Assembly (NCBI RefSeq): GCF_011765625.1
Contig: NZ_CP050313.1
Span: forward strand, 1,422,501 to 1,486,500
DNA: 64,000 nucleotides
Reading direction: 5' to 3'
Source of the DNA: Shewanella aestuarii
GTDB lineage: Bacteria > Pseudomonadota > Gammaproteobacteria > Enterobacterales > Shewanellaceae
Made by a program: the position numbers and the translations under genes. Positions 1 to 9,246 of the stretch are shown piece after piece. The notes beneath the pieces were generated by a model. That model was not told the DNA's origin. It was given only the letters and a program-made list of their open reading frames with translations, and made no database searches. The stretch's first letter is position 1. Each line of letters opens with the position of its first letter.

Positions 1-912
1 GATAGTGTTGTTGCTCGTCATAGGTTCTGACGTTTTTGTGTTTGAGTCTTCTTGAGGCGCAGCTTGATTGGTCGATGGTTTCTGACTCACTTGCTGACGC
101 TCAATGGTTTTAACCCGTGATTGTGGGCGATAAGGTGAGGCAAATGGGTCAAGAATAATATGATCGATTTCTTGGCCATCACTGCCTTCACGGTAGACAC
201 TTCGCTCAACAACGTTTTTAAGCTCACGAATATTACCAGGCCATGTATAACTCAATAACTGCTCAATAGCCAAAGGACTAAAGCCGCCAAAAAACTCTAA
301 ATTTAATTGGCGCGCCATATTCACCGCAAAATACTCTGCTAGAGGCATAATGTCTTCTGTACGGCTTCTAAGTGGCGGCAGGGTGATGACATCGAATGCG
401 AGTCTGTCTAATAAATCTGCTCTAAACTCACCGCAGTCGGCTAATGAGGGTAAATCTTCATTGGCTGCACAAATTAATCGCACATCACTTTGTACCGTTT
501 TACTGCCACCCACTCGTTCAAACTCACCATATTCAATTACTCTGAGTAGTTTTTCTTGTATAAGACCTGAGGTATTGGCTAACTCGTCTAAAAATAGCGT
601 GCCACGATCAGCTCGTTCAAAACGGCCTTCATGTTTACCTTTTGCGCCAGTAAATGCACCTGATTCATGACCAAATAACTCACTTTCAAGTAAACTTTCA
701 CTTAAAGAAGAACAATTAAGTTTTATAAAAGCTTGATCCCACCTTGCTGATAAGTAGTGTAAACGTTCGGCAATCAGTTCTTTACCTGTTCCACGCTCAC
801 CAATAATGAGTACAGGCTTTGACAAGGGAGCCACTTTCGAGACATGCTCTAGTACTTCGAGCAAAGCATTGGATTGGCCGATAAGGTTATCTTGTTGAAA
901 TTGCTTATTCAC
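1..912 (-). CDS. pspF: PspF, sigma-54 activator of the phage shock operon (partial, C-terminus off window)
   Basis: Bacterial enhancer-binding protein that activates the sigma-54 promoter of pspA and is held inactive by PspA. About 304 residues are visible. They show the Walker A motif GERGTGKE near residue 36 and the sigma-54 contact loop GAFTGA near residue 86, with no N-terminal receiver domain, as expected for PspF. The start is a GTG giving MNKQFQQDNLIG, which aligns with the family N-terminus. The frame stays open to base 1. The last 40 or so residues form a Ser/Gln/Asn/Thr-rich linker, so the Fis-type DNA-binding helix-turn-helix lies beyond the window. It is divergent from pspABC, the classical arrangement. 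Confidence 0.93.
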   Translation of the reverse strand, partial: MNKQFQQDNLIGQSNALLEVLEHVSKVAPLSKPVLIIGERGTGKELIAERLHYLSARWDQAFIKLNCSSLSESLLESELFGHESGAFTGAKGKHEGRFERADRGTLFLDELANTSGLIQEKLLRVIEYGEFERVGGSKTVQSDVRLICAANEDLPSLADCGEFRADLLDRLAFDVITLPPLRSRTEDIMPLAEYFAVNMARQLNLEFFGGFSPLAIEQLLSYTWPGNIRELKNVVERSVYREGSDGQEIDHIILDPFASPYRPQSRVKTIERQQVSQKPSTNQAAPQEDSNTKTSEPMTSNNTI

Positions 913-1033
913 AGTAATAAATTAGTCTTTTACGCTAATAATTGGTTAAATTCATAATAGATGGCTTACGATAATAAATAAAGAAAAACATACTGTACGG
1001 CTTAAGTCTTTGAAATTATAGTTTTTGTTAATG

Positions 1034-1051
1034 TTGGCACACTTAATGTAT
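1034..1051 (+). promoter_or_regulatory. Probable sigma-54 promoter of pspABC
   Basis: TTGGCAC at 1034-1040, with GG at 1036-1037, is followed after the fixed 10-base spacer by GT at 1048-1049 where the consensus has GC. This is a good -24 element and a one-base-off -12 element. It lies about 45 bases before the pspA start, between divergent pspF and pspA, as known for psp operons. Transcription would begin near 1060. Upstream PspF sites were not located with confidence. Confidence 0.7.
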
Positions 1052-1092
1052 TAACTTAACCGACATCCACATAAAACTTTGAGGAACACATT

Positions 1093-1776
1093 ATGGGAAT
1101 TTTCTCTCGCTTTGCTGATATCGTTAATTCAAACATCAGCGCATTACTTGATAAGGCTGAAGATCCAGAAAAAATGGTTCGCCTAATTATCCAAGAAATG
1201 GAAGATACATTAGTAGAAGTACGTTCTACCTCAGCAAAAGTGATTGCCGAGAAAAAAGAATTACTTCGCCGCATCAGTCGAGTGCAAGAACAAGTGCAAG
1301 ATTGGCAAGATAAAGCGGAATTAGCTATTGCTAAAGACCGTGAAGACTTAGCAAAAGCTGCATTAGTTGAAAAGCAAAAGACGGGCGGATTGTTATCAAC
1401 ATTAGAGATGGAATTGCAAGTTGTTGAAGAACACATCTTACGCTTAAAAGATGAAGTTGCGCAGCTGCAAGACAAATTAAACGATGCTCGAGCTCGTCAA
1501 AAAACCATCATTATGCGCAAGCAAACTGCAACTTCGCGTTTAGAGGTAAAAAAGCAGCTTGATTCAAGTAAAATTGATGATGCCATGATGAAGTTTGAGC
1601 AATATGAACGTCGTGTTGAAGGGCTTGAAGCACAAGTTGAGTCCTATGATATAGGCAAAAAGAACACCTTGGCAGATGAGTTTGCAGCATTAGAAGCAGA
1701 AGATTCTGTGAATGATGAACTTGCAGCACTTAAAGCGAAAGTTAAAGCTAAAAACCAAACTAAATCAAAATCATAA
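1093..1776 (+). CDS. pspA: PspA, phage shock protein A
   Basis: PspA/Vipp1 (ESCRT-III-like) membrane-repair protein. It binds stressed inner membrane as oligomers and otherwise inhibits PspF. The 227 residues match the usual length. The N-terminus MGIFSRFADIVNSNISALLD is the amphipathic membrane-binding helix, and the rest is almost wholly charged coiled coil (roughly 25-190) with a short acidic then lysine-rich tail. GAGG lies just before the ATG. It is the first gene of pspABC behind the sigma-54 promoter, and pspB follows after 20 bases. Confidence 0.96.
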   Translation: MGIFSRFADIVNSNISALLDKAEDPEKMVRLIIQEMEDTLVEVRSTSAKVIAEKKELLRRISRVQEQVQDWQDKAELAIAKDREDLAKAALVEKQKTGGLLSTLEMELQVVEEHILRLKDEVAQLQDKLNDARARQKTIIMRKQTATSRLEVKKQLDSSKIDDAMMKFEQYERRVEGLEAQVESYDIGKKNTLADEFAALEAEDSVNDELAALKAKVKAKNQTKSKS

Positions 1777-1796
1777 TAATTTTTCAGAGGTGAGTT

Positions 1797-2036
1797 ATGG
1801 ACATGGATCTTCTTATTGCACCCATTATCATTTTTATGGCATTGGTGGCACCAATTTGGTTGATTCTTCACTACCGCAGTAAGCGACAAGTGAGCCAAGG
1901 ACTCACAGAGGAAGAATTTACTCAATTAAATGACTTGATTACTAAAGCGGATAAAATGCACCACAGGATAGAAACCTTGGAAGCCATTCTTGACGCTGAA
2001 TCACCTGAGTGGAGGACAAAACATGAGCGAGTCTAA
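1797..2036 (+). CDS. pspB: PspB, phage shock protein B
   Basis: Small inner-membrane protein of 79 residues that works with PspC to sense membrane stress and relieve PspA inhibition of PspF. It has one N-terminal membrane segment (about residues 5-25, IAPIIIFMALVAPIWLILHY) followed by a cytoplasmic helical part ending near SPEWR, the usual PspB ending. AGAGGTGAG precedes the ATG. The 3' end overlaps the pspC start by 14 bases, suggesting translational coupling. Confidence 0.94.
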   Translation: MDMDLLIAPIIIFMALVAPIWLILHYRSKRQVSQGLTEEEFTQLNDLITKADKMHHRIETLEAILDAESPEWRTKHERV

Positions 2037-2417
2037 AGGACGAACCTTATATCGCAGCCCTCAGGGGGGAAAATAGCTGGGGTATGCGCAGGTATTGCCG
2101 AGTACCTTAATTCAGAGGTTTGGTTGGTAAGAGTGATTGCAGTATCGATATTCTTACTAGGTGGTAGTGGTGTTATTTTGGTAATTTATATCGCCATGTG
2201 GATGATTTTAGATATAAAACCTTTAGTTCGGCAACACGATGAAAACTATAAGGATATTGAGGTTAAGAAAAAGGTGTGGCAAGCAGGGGAACCTGCGAAA
2301 CAAGCACTGTTTGATGTTAATCGTCAGTTTTCAACCTTGGAAATGCGCTTACAAAGGCTTGAAAAACACGTCACATCAGATACCTTTGATTTGAAACGTC
2401 AAATCAACAATTTGTAA
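2023..2417 (+). pseudogene. pspC: PspC, phage shock protein C, apparent one-base frameshift
   Basis: Inner-membrane partner of PspB. From the ATG at 2023 the frame reads MSESKGRTLYRSPQGGK and stops at TAG 2074-2076. One base back, the family sequence resumes at once as IAGVCAGIAEYLNSEVWLV and continues to 2417, including a membrane segment near VIAVSIFLLGGSGVILVIYI. The break lies at six G (2064-2069) plus four A (2070-2073). One extra base restores a 131-residue PspC. GGGAAAA followed by a stop also fits the shape of a -1 slippery site, but five other genes here show the same defect, so an under-called homopolymer is likelier than a true pseudogene. Confidence 0.88.
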
Positions 2418-2424
2418 TCACAAT

Positions 2425-2446
2425 AGGGCGGCTATCCGCCCTTTGT
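2425..2446 (+). terminator. Rho-independent terminator after pspC
   Basis: GGGCGG (2426-2431) and CCGCCC (2436-2441) pair around a CTAT loop and are followed by TTTG. It lies 8 bases after the pspC stop and separates pspABC from ycjX. The short U tract suggests partial read-through. Confidence 0.75.
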
Positions 2447-2466
2447 TTATTGTTGGAACCTGCCAA

Positions 2467-3924
2467 ATGAGTCTACTTGACCGCTCTTTGAATAAAATTA
2501 GCCGCAAAGCACAATCTATCGTTCATCGAAGTTCCGACCGTCATGTGCGATTAGCTGTCACTGGGTTATCTGGTGCGGGCAAAACAGCATTTATTACTGG
2601 TCTTGTAAACCAATTACTTCATGCAGGGATTAATTACGATAAAAATCCTTTGCCATTATGGCAGGTTGCACGCGATGGTCGTTTACTTGGCGTTAAACGA
2701 ACATTACAGCCTGATTTAGCCATTGCCAGTTTTGACTATCAAACCGCGATGGAAGCTTTAGGCGGTGATCCTGCTCAATGGCCAGCGTCAACCCGCAATA
2801 TTACTGAGCTTCGCTTGGCGATAAAGTATCAGCCAGAACAAGGGGTTTTGGCTAAATTAACCGACAGCGCCACTTTGTATGTTGATATTGTTGATTACCC
2901 AGGCGAGTGGTTGCTGGATTTACCTATGCTAAAACAGGATTTTACTGCTTGGTGTTTGGCACAGCAGCAATCGATTTTACGCTTACAAAGCTCATCGTTA
3001 TATCCCGAGTTTGCTCAATTGGTGACGCAGCTTGACTTAACTGCCTTAGCAAACGAGCAAGAGTTAAAAACTATCGCGGATACTTATCAGCAACTTTTGC
3101 AAGATATGGTGCATAAGCAAGGATTTTACTTCGCCCAACCTGGCAGAATGCTATTACCCGGTGAGTTTGCTAACACGCCATTATTGGCTTTTTTTCCTTT
3201 ATTAAGCCTAACGCCACTGCAGCATGCCGAACTTAGCCAAGCATCATCGGATAGTGTTTATCAAGTTTTAAAACAGCGTTATCACGAATATGTTGCGCAA
3301 GTTGTTAAGCCTTTTTATAAAGATCATTTTGCTAAATTTGACCGGCAAGTTGTGCTGGTGGATTGTTTGAATGGCCTAAATCATGGTCAGGCGCAATTTA
3401 ATGATATGGGGCAAGCCCTAAATAGCATTATGGAAAGTTTTCAATTTGGCCAATCAAGTTTATTACGTCGACTTTTTTCTCCTAAAATCGACAAGTTACT
3501 GTTTGCCGCAAGTCAGGTTGATAGGGTTACTCGCAGCCAACAAAGTCATATTTTAAGCTTGCTGACCGACATGCTAAAACAAAGCCACCATTTTGCCCGT
3601 TTTGAAGGTTGTGAAGTTGAGACCATGGCAATTAGTGCGATCAAAGCCACTGAGCATGGGATGATCCCAACATCTAGTGGGCAACAAGAAGTGATTAAAG
3701 GGACTGATAAATCAGGTCAAATTGTCACCTTGTATCCCGGTGACGTGCCGTCGTCTTTACCGAGTGGCGCTTTTTGGCAGCAACAAGGTTTTGCTTTCAG
3801 CTCATTTTTACCGCCAGCTAATACTAAAATCGCTCAGGATAACATTGCTGCACAAGACAAGCTTTACTCACATATTCGCTTAGATCATTTATTGGAGTTT
3901 CTGTTAGGCGATAAATTGGCCTAG
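2467..3924 (+). CDS. ycjX: YcjX-like P-loop GTPase/ATPase (DUF463)
   Basis: Cytoplasmic nucleotide-binding protein of the YcjX family, part of the extended psp regulon in enterobacteria; its exact role is not established. From the ATG at 2467 it is 485 residues, near family length. The P-loop GLSGAGKT is at residues 33-40, followed later by DYPGEW, a G3-like motif. I chose this start because the preceding TTG at 2443 falls inside the terminator hairpin, while GGAA lies about 10 bases before the ATG and the product begins MSLLDRSLNKI. ycjF follows after 12 bases. Confidence 0.9.
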   Translation: MSLLDRSLNKISRKAQSIVHRSSDRHVRLAVTGLSGAGKTAFITGLVNQLLHAGINYDKNPLPLWQVARDGRLLGVKRTLQPDLAIASFDYQTAMEALGGDPAQWPASTRNITELRLAIKYQPEQGVLAKLTDSATLYVDIVDYPGEWLLDLPMLKQDFTAWCLAQQQSILRLQSSSLYPEFAQLVTQLDLTALANEQELKTIADTYQQLLQDMVHKQGFYFAQPGRMLLPGEFANTPLLAFFPLLSLTPLQHAELSQASSDSVYQVLKQRYHEYVAQVVKPFYKDHFAKFDRQVVLVDCLNGLNHGQAQFNDMGQALNSIMESFQFGQSSLLRRLFSPKIDKLLFAASQVDRVTRSQQSHILSLLTDMLKQSHHFARFEGCEVETMAISAIKATEHGMIPTSSGQQEVIKGTDKSGQIVTLYPGDVPSSLPSGAFWQQQGFAFSSFLPPANTKIAQDNIAAQDKLYSHIRLDHLLEFLLGDKLA

Positions 3925-3936
3925 TAATGAGTATTT

Positions 3937-5063
3937 ATGACAGAACAACATATTAAGAAGCCGCAAGTGTTTGAATCAAATAATCGCGAAGTGCAAGATG
4001 ATAATTCCTGCCCTGAAATGAGTGCTATTAAGCCGCTAAAACACTTTGATAGCGGTGAATTTATTGATGAACAGACATTACAAGCTAAGGTGAATGGCGC
4101 TTTAGAGGGGGACGAATTGACCGATTTGGTGGCAGATAGCTTACTCGGTGAGGTTACTCGCGAGCCACCAAAGCCTAAGCGATGGTCCTTATTAGCTAAA
4201 CTATCATTGGTTGCCATTGGGCTTTTGGTATTGGTGCAAACGGTTTTAGGATTGCTTGATGCACTTGAACAAAGTCCGACACTATTTGGCTTTTATACGG
4301 TTGTTTTAGGCATATTAATAAGTTGGTTAAGCGTCATTTGTTTAAAAGAGTGGCGAAAGTTAACCGAGCTTAAAAAAGTCATGACCGAGCAAGATACCGC
4401 AGCGAGATTGGCTGACAGTATGCAAATGGGTGAGGCAGAACCTTTTATCGCATCCTTATTGGCAAAATATCCAAATAATCAAGCAAAAAAAACCTATTTA
4501 GCCCAAGTACATATTGAGCATAATGATGCTGAAAAAGTCATGCTGTTTGATGACATTGTATTAAGTGAGCGCGATATGTTGGCGAAAAAATATGTCACTC
4601 GCTATGCGGCTGAATCAGCGCTGCTTCTTGCTGCGAGCCCGTTAGCCGCATTAGATATGGCATTCATTTTATGGCGTAATCAAGCGATGATTTCGAAAAT
4701 TGCCTCGGTATATGGTATTGAGTTAGGTTACTGGAGCCGTATTAAGCTCATTCGTGCCATCATAGTCAATATTATCTATGCCGGAGCGACAGAAGTAGCT
4801 ACTGATCTAGGGACTCAATTATTATCGGTTGAAATGACTGGCAAGTTGTCAGCAAGAGTCGCCCAAGGATTAGGGGGGGATTATTAACAGCTCGCCTCGG
4901 TTATCAAGCCATGAGCCTATGTCGTCCCATTCGTTTTAGTGCAGATAATCGACCTAAACTAAGCCAGATCCATCAACATTTATTATCTGAGCTAAAAGGG
5001 TTAACTACCGCTGCTATGAGTAAATCGAAAGTAGCAAATAAAGATAAAATTAAGCATAAATAG
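3937..5063 (+). pseudogene. ycjF: YcjF-like membrane protein (DUF697), frameshifted near its C-terminus
   Basis: Inner-membrane protein of the YcjF family (TIGR01620), always near YcjX. The intact part to 4887 has two membrane segments (about residues 88-110 and 115-136) and the conserved region ending SARVAQGLG. At a run of seven G (4873-4879) the frame gives DY and stop. With one more G it continues LLTARLGYQAMSLCRP, which is the YcjF C-terminus, and ends at TAG 5061-5063 for 375 residues in total. It is therefore a full-length gene missing one G, most probably a homopolymer error. The corrected tail is lysine-rich. Confidence 0.88.
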
Positions 5064-5118
5064 TTATAAATTTACATTCAAGTTTGGACGATTTTCAAAT
5101 CATGGTCTAACGTTAAGC

Positions 5119-5144
5119 CTCAATCTTTTTCGGTTGAGTTTTTA
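5119..5144 (+). terminator. Terminator after ycjXF
   Basis: CTCAATC (5119-5125) pairs with GGTTGAG (5132-5138) around a TTTTTC loop, followed by TTTTTAA. It lies about 55 bases after the corrected ycjF stop. Confidence 0.65.
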
Positions 5145-5231
5145 AGCCCTCGCCAGGGAGTATGGAAGTCGGTAGGGGAGTGATTAAGTGCACTTAGTAA
5201 AAGTGTAAACATGGAATCATGGAGAAAATCG

Positions 5232-5588
5232 ATGAAATTAATCAAATTAAGTTTAATCGCCGCTGCGTTGTCAATTTTACCTTTTCAGGCTGTAGTTGCT
5301 GCAGACACTAAACCAAAAGAAGTCACTAAGGCAGAAACAATAAAAGAGGTAAAAAAAGATGCGAAAGCGGTTAAAAGCAATACAGTTGGTCAGATCACTA
5401 AGGTGAATATCAATAAGGCCAGTGCGTCAGAGTTACAAGCATTGAAAGGGATTGGCGAAGCGAAGGCGAAAGCCATTGTTGATTATCGAACTAAAAATGG
5501 TAAGTTCACTGATATTAAACAATTAATGGAAGTTAGCGGTATTGGCGAAAAACTCATCGCTCAGAATGCGGCTAATATGAGCTTGTAA
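5232..5588 (+). CDS. ComEA-like secreted helix-hairpin-helix DNA-binding protein
   Basis: Small ComEA-family protein of 118 residues. A signal peptide (MKLIKLSLIAAALSILPFQA, cleavage near residue 23-24) is followed by a lysine/glutamate-rich linker and a tandem HhH module (VNINKASASELQALKGIGEA, then EVSGIGEKLI). Family members bind double-stranded DNA in the periplasm and pull it in during natural transformation. No other competence gene is adjacent, so a transformation role is inferred. I chose the ATG at 5232 because GGAG lies 7 bases upstream and the signal peptide begins there; the ATG at 5211 would add a charged extension. Confidence 0.85.
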   Translation: MKLIKLSLIAAALSILPFQAVVAADTKPKEVTKAETIKEVKKDAKAVKSNTVGQITKVNINKASASELQALKGIGEAKAKAIVDYRTKNGKFTDIKQLMEVSGIGEKLIAQNAANMSL

Positions 5589-5600
5589 GTGAGTAGGTAA

Positions 5601-5632
5601 AAGAGGAAACCAAATGGTTTCCTCTTTTTATT
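5601..5632 (+). terminator. Terminator between the comEA-like gene and yciK, probably bidirectional
   Basis: AAGAGGAAACC (5601-5611) pairs with GGTTTCCTCTT (5616-5626) around AAAT, followed by TTTATTT. The two neighbouring genes are convergent and the flanking A and T runs would serve both strands. Confidence 0.88.
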
Positions 5633-5653
5633 TAATTGATTCCAATTGGAAAA

Positions 5654-6391
5654 TTATTGAGCACTTAAGGCTTGGCCATTGGTTTCAATAGAATCATCAC
5701 CCATTAAAAATAAATAAGTTGGCATAATTTGCTCAGCTGTTTTTAATGTTTGTGGATCTTCTGCTGGGTATGCTTTAGCACGCATTTCAGTGCGAGTTGC
5801 CCCTGGGTTAATAGTATTAACCCTAACTGAAGTCCCTTCGAATTCATGCGCTAAAACTTGCATCATGCCTTCGGTAGCAAATTTTGAAAAGGCATAAGGC
5901 CCCCAATAAGCTCGTCCCTTTCGGCCTACACTACTTGAAGTGAAGATTATCGATGCGTTATCAGCTTTACGCATAACCGGAAGTAGTGCTTTGGTCATAA
6001 TAGCTTGAGCCGTGACATTGACTTTCATAATGTCTTCAAGAGATGCAAGGTCAATGTGTTCAAATGGACCCAAAGCACCAAGTTGTGATGCATTGTGAAG
6101 AAGTCCATCAAGTTTACCAAATTGTTCTGCGATAGTTTCAGCCATATCGAAGTAATTTTGCTCTGTGGCGCCTTTTAAATCTAATGGCACAATGGCGGGC
6201 GTTGGTGAGCCTTGGGCGATAATTTGATCATAAACAGCTTCAAGTTTCTTGACTGTTTTTCCTAACAAAATCACCGTTGCCCCATGTTCTGCAAAAGCTA
6301 AAGCAGCTGCGCGGCCAATGCCATCCCCAGCACCTGTTACTAAAATGGTTTTGTCTGTAAGTAAATCTTTTCTAGCTTGATATTCCAACAT
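5654..6391 (-). CDS. yciK: YciK-type short-chain dehydrogenase/reductase
   Basis: Classical SDR of 245 residues, close to E. coli YciK in sequence and length. The Rossmann motif TGAGDGIG is at residues 19-26, the structural HNAS motif follows DGLL, the catalytic Ser lies in FTSSSVGR, and the catalytic Tyr/Lys pair in PYAFSK. The C-terminus MPTYLFLMGDDS is typical of YciK. The physiological substrate is unknown; NADP(H)-dependent oxidoreduction in the cytoplasm is the family expectation. Confidence 0.92.
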   Translation of the reverse strand: MLEYQARKDLLTDKTILVTGAGDGIGRAAALAFAEHGATVILLGKTVKKLEAVYDQIIAQGSPTPAIVPLDLKGATEQNYFDMAETIAEQFGKLDGLLHNASQLGALGPFEHIDLASLEDIMKVNVTAQAIMTKALLPVMRKADNASIIFTSSSVGRKGRAYWGPYAFSKFATEGMMQVLAHEFEGTSVRVNTINPGATRTEMRAKAYPAEDPQTLKTAEQIMPTYLFLMGDDSIETNGQALSAQ

Positions 6392-6554
6392 GATTCATTA
6401 ATTCCTTGGGGTAAAAAAGCCCGTAAAATAGACTGTCGCACAAATATTAAACGGCAGTTTTAAACAAGCGACTGAAAATTGTTAAGTAATTACTCAGGTA
6501 GATGTAATAAACTTGTAGCTAACTATATAATTTTACGTTAACTTGAGACTTGTT

Positions 6555-6610
6555 AAGAGCTAAAATAAGCTCTTGTGGTCACAGGATTGGACTATTGTGA
6601 CCAATTTTTT
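6555..6610 (+). promoter_or_regulatory. Leader with two hairpins upstream of the lipase, the second terminator-like
   Basis: AAGAGC (6555-6560) pairs with GCTCTT (6569-6574). TGGTCACA (6576-6583) pairs exactly with TGTGACCA (6596-6603) and is followed by ATTTTTT. The second hairpin has the form of an intrinsic terminator but sits about 45 bases before the lipase ATG, so it could attenuate lipase transcription or end an unseen short transcript. The TGGTCACA arms could instead be a protein-binding palindrome. Confidence 0.45.
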
Positions 6611-6651
6611 GGGGAAAACAAAATTATTACAACAAGATTTGGGGAAAAAAG

Positions 6652-9129
6652 ATGAAAAGACTCATTTTGGGTGTTGCAATTGCATCTGCTCTTGGCCTAA
6701 CTGGCTGTTCTGAAGATAGCTTTAACGAAGCTAAAGACAAAGCTGACGTATTGGTTCCTGTTTCTCACATGCAGTTTGATCCAGCCAACGGCAAAGTACC
6801 ATTACCAAACGATTTACTTTTTAGTGGTACTACTGATGGTACTTTACAAATCCCGGGTGAAGATGGGATTGATTATGTCGACCCACAACTTGCATTAGGC
6901 GCGTTAGATGGTTGGTCAACGACTTCACCTATTAGTCTAACTGTCGATTTAGCTAAAGATGCTCAAGGAAACCAAGTTAGCCTTGATGAAGCTTCAGTTT
7001 TCCAGCCTGGAGCAGTACGTGTTTTTGAAGCCACAGTTGGCGGTCCGTTATCAAGCGATCCAGAATGTGCCAGTGCGGCGTCAGTTTCTGCCTGTAAAGT
7101 GGGTGAAGAGCTAACATTCGGTGTTGATTTTGTCTCTAAAGCTTCCGGTAATAAAGTGGCGATTGTGCCATTAAAGCCGCTTAAGGCAGGGCAATCTTAT
7201 ATTTATGCCACAACCAATCTTATTCAAGACTCGTTAGGTCGTGGTATTGCTCCTTCAACAACTTATGGTTTGCTTAAGTTAGATATCGAAACCCAGCCAC
7301 TTGAGACGCCACAACAACTCATGCTGCAATCTTTAGTTAACAGTTATGAAAAAGGCATGGCAGCTGAGCATGGTGTTGATCCTGAAACCATTAGTTATTC
7401 TGGTTTGTTTACCACTCAATCTGTTAGTGATGTGTATGAAACCGCTAAGCTATTAATGGCTGGCAGAGACGCTTATAAGCCATCATTTGTGCAAACGCCG
7501 ACGCCATTAGGCTACACAGTGGCACAAGCTTTACAATTAACACCCGAAGATGGTGTAGCATATCTTCTTTCCGATATGGCAGATGTTTATGGTGCAGCCA
7601 TAAAATTACCTGTTTATGGTGAATGTTCATCAGTAAACTGTTTAAGCCCTGAATTTGAGCCGCTTATCAATGGACGTTGGCTTGCCCAAGGTGATAGTCC
7701 TGTATCGGTTTTATTAGCGGTGCAATCTGGTCAATTAAGCCAAGCAAGTTTTGCTCAGCAAGCGATTGGTTACGGTATTGATCCAAGTGCTGCACTTGCT
7801 AACCCTAGCTTATTGGCTGGTTATGCTTGGACATTAGAAGATGGGGAAACCCCAACCGATCCAACTAAGCATTTAACCAAGTTTAATCCTATCCCTAAAA
7901 TAATATCTTATGAAACAGTACCAGTGTTTATTGCGATGCCAAATGCGCAGAAAGTGGCAGCATTTCAAGCATCTCAAGGTCTGACCTTCATTCCTCCAAC
8001 CAATGGCTGGCCTACTAATATCGCCCTTCATGGTTTAGGCGGTGGTAAAGAAATGGCGTTATCTTATGCCGGTGCTTATGCGGCTATGGGAGTCGCAACT
8101 ATCGCAATCGATATGCCACTTCATGGCGCACGTTCTTTTGATCTAAACAAAGACGGCATTTATGAAGTCTCAGCAACGGATCCCTCGTTTGGGGCTTTAA
8201 TTGGTCAACCTGACGCATTTAAGAATGGTAATCCGTTGGCATTCGTGAACATCGCTAGCACATTATCGGTTCGTGATAACTTCCGTCAGGCAACCCTTGA
8301 TCATCTTGCCTTGCGTTTATTATTAACTGGTATGTATCAACAGATTGCCCAAGTGGGTGGTCAGCAAGTGTTTGACATCACAAAAATCAGTGCTCAAGGT
8401 TTAAGCTTAGGTGGTATTGTTGGTACCAGTTTCTCAACTTTTGCCAACACAGGTTTAGTTGATCCAGCTACTGGTAATGCATTACCTAATCCTTATGCAA
8501 CTAATGCTGCATCGTTAGTGGCGCCAGCGGGTGGTTTAGCGGGAGCATTTGCAGGTTCTGCAGCCTTTGGTCCAGTTCTATTTGCCACCATTACCAAAAC
8601 AGAGATGTTTATGGAGTTGGTTAACCAAGCTAATCCTGGTTATGAAGCCGGCACACCAGAATATGATGCCTTAGTGCAAAAAGTATATGCTGAGTTTATT
8701 CCAACTTTCGCCTTTGCTGTTCAAACCGCCTTTGATAGTGCAGATCCTATCAACCATGCTGCAACCTTAGCTGCAACGGGGACTCCTGTTCATTTGATTG
8801 AGGTTGTTGGTGATGGTGCGGGTAACCTACCAGACCAAACACTACCAAACAGTGTTGAAGGTTTCCCATTATCAGGGACTGAGCCGTTAATCGCGACCCT
8901 AGGTCTAGAGTGTGTTGATAGTACAACATCTGGTTCAGGTGTGGTGCGTTTCTCTAAAGGTCATCACAGCTCAATTGTGATCCCTAATGAAACGCCTGCA
9001 ACTGATGGTATGGCTGCTCAAGCAACGGCTGAAATGCAATCGCAAGTGTCTATGTTTGCTCGAACCGCAGCTGTGGGCGAGGCCGGTATTGTCGTATCGG
9101 ATAAAGATGTGATCCAAGCTTGTAATTAA
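6652..9129 (+). CDS. Pla-1/cef-family surface lipoprotein lipase (VolA-like)
   Basis: Large lipase of 825 residues in the family I recall as TIGR03502 (Pla-1/cef extracellular lipase; Vibrio VolA is a relative). The N-terminus is a lipoprotein signal with lipobox LTGC, giving lipidated Cys19. The alpha/beta-hydrolase elbow is GLSLGG with the probable nucleophile Ser585. A candidate catalytic His lies in the C-terminal KGHHSSIV. Expected activity is release of fatty acids from lysophospholipids or lipids at the outer membrane. GGGG lies about 9 bases before the ATG, and a strong terminator follows. Confidence 0.88.
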   Translation: MKRLILGVAIASALGLTGCSEDSFNEAKDKADVLVPVSHMQFDPANGKVPLPNDLLFSGTTDGTLQIPGEDGIDYVDPQLALGALDGWSTTSPISLTVDLAKDAQGNQVSLDEASVFQPGAVRVFEATVGGPLSSDPECASAASVSACKVGEELTFGVDFVSKASGNKVAIVPLKPLKAGQSYIYATTNLIQDSLGRGIAPSTTYGLLKLDIETQPLETPQQLMLQSLVNSYEKGMAAEHGVDPETISYSGLFTTQSVSDVYETAKLLMAGRDAYKPSFVQTPTPLGYTVAQALQLTPEDGVAYLLSDMADVYGAAIKLPVYGECSSVNCLSPEFEPLINGRWLAQGDSPVSVLLAVQSGQLSQASFAQQAIGYGIDPSAALANPSLLAGYAWTLEDGETPTDPTKHLTKFNPIPKIISYETVPVFIAMPNAQKVAAFQASQGLTFIPPTNGWPTNIALHGLGGGKEMALSYAGAYAAMGVATIAIDMPLHGARSFDLNKDGIYEVSATDPSFGALIGQPDAFKNGNPLAFVNIASTLSVRDNFRQATLDHLALRLLLTGMYQQIAQVGGQQVFDITKISAQGLSLGGIVGTSFSTFANTGLVDPATGNALPNPYATNAASLVAPAGGLAGAFAGSAAFGPVLFATITKTEMFMELVNQANPGYEAGTPEYDALVQKVYAEFIPTFAFAVQTAFDSADPINHAATLAATGTPVHLIEVVGDGAGNLPDQTLPNSVEGFPLSGTEPLIATLGLECVDSTTSGSGVVRFSKGHHSSIVIPNETPATDGMAAQATAEMQSQVSMFARTAAVGEAGIVVSDKDVIQACN

Positions 9130-9157
9130 TCATTACGATTAAATGCATTGATTGCTT

Positions 9158-9187
9158 AAAAACCCAGCTAAATGCTGGGTTTTTTAT
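9158..9187 (+). terminator. Terminator after the lipase
   Basis: AACCCAGC (9161-9168) pairs with GCTGGGTT (9174-9181) around TAAAT, followed by TTTTATT. Confidence 0.9.
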
Positions 9188-9246
9188 TGTTCGTTTGGTA
9201 TCAGATATTGGTAAACTAATTCATCATTTTTGTTTTGGAGTCTATT

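Noticed and set aside
1056-1475. Antisense 139-codon frame over pspA
   Set aside because: Shadow of pspA: Ser/Cys-rich composition, no start signals, and pspA on the plus strand is certain.
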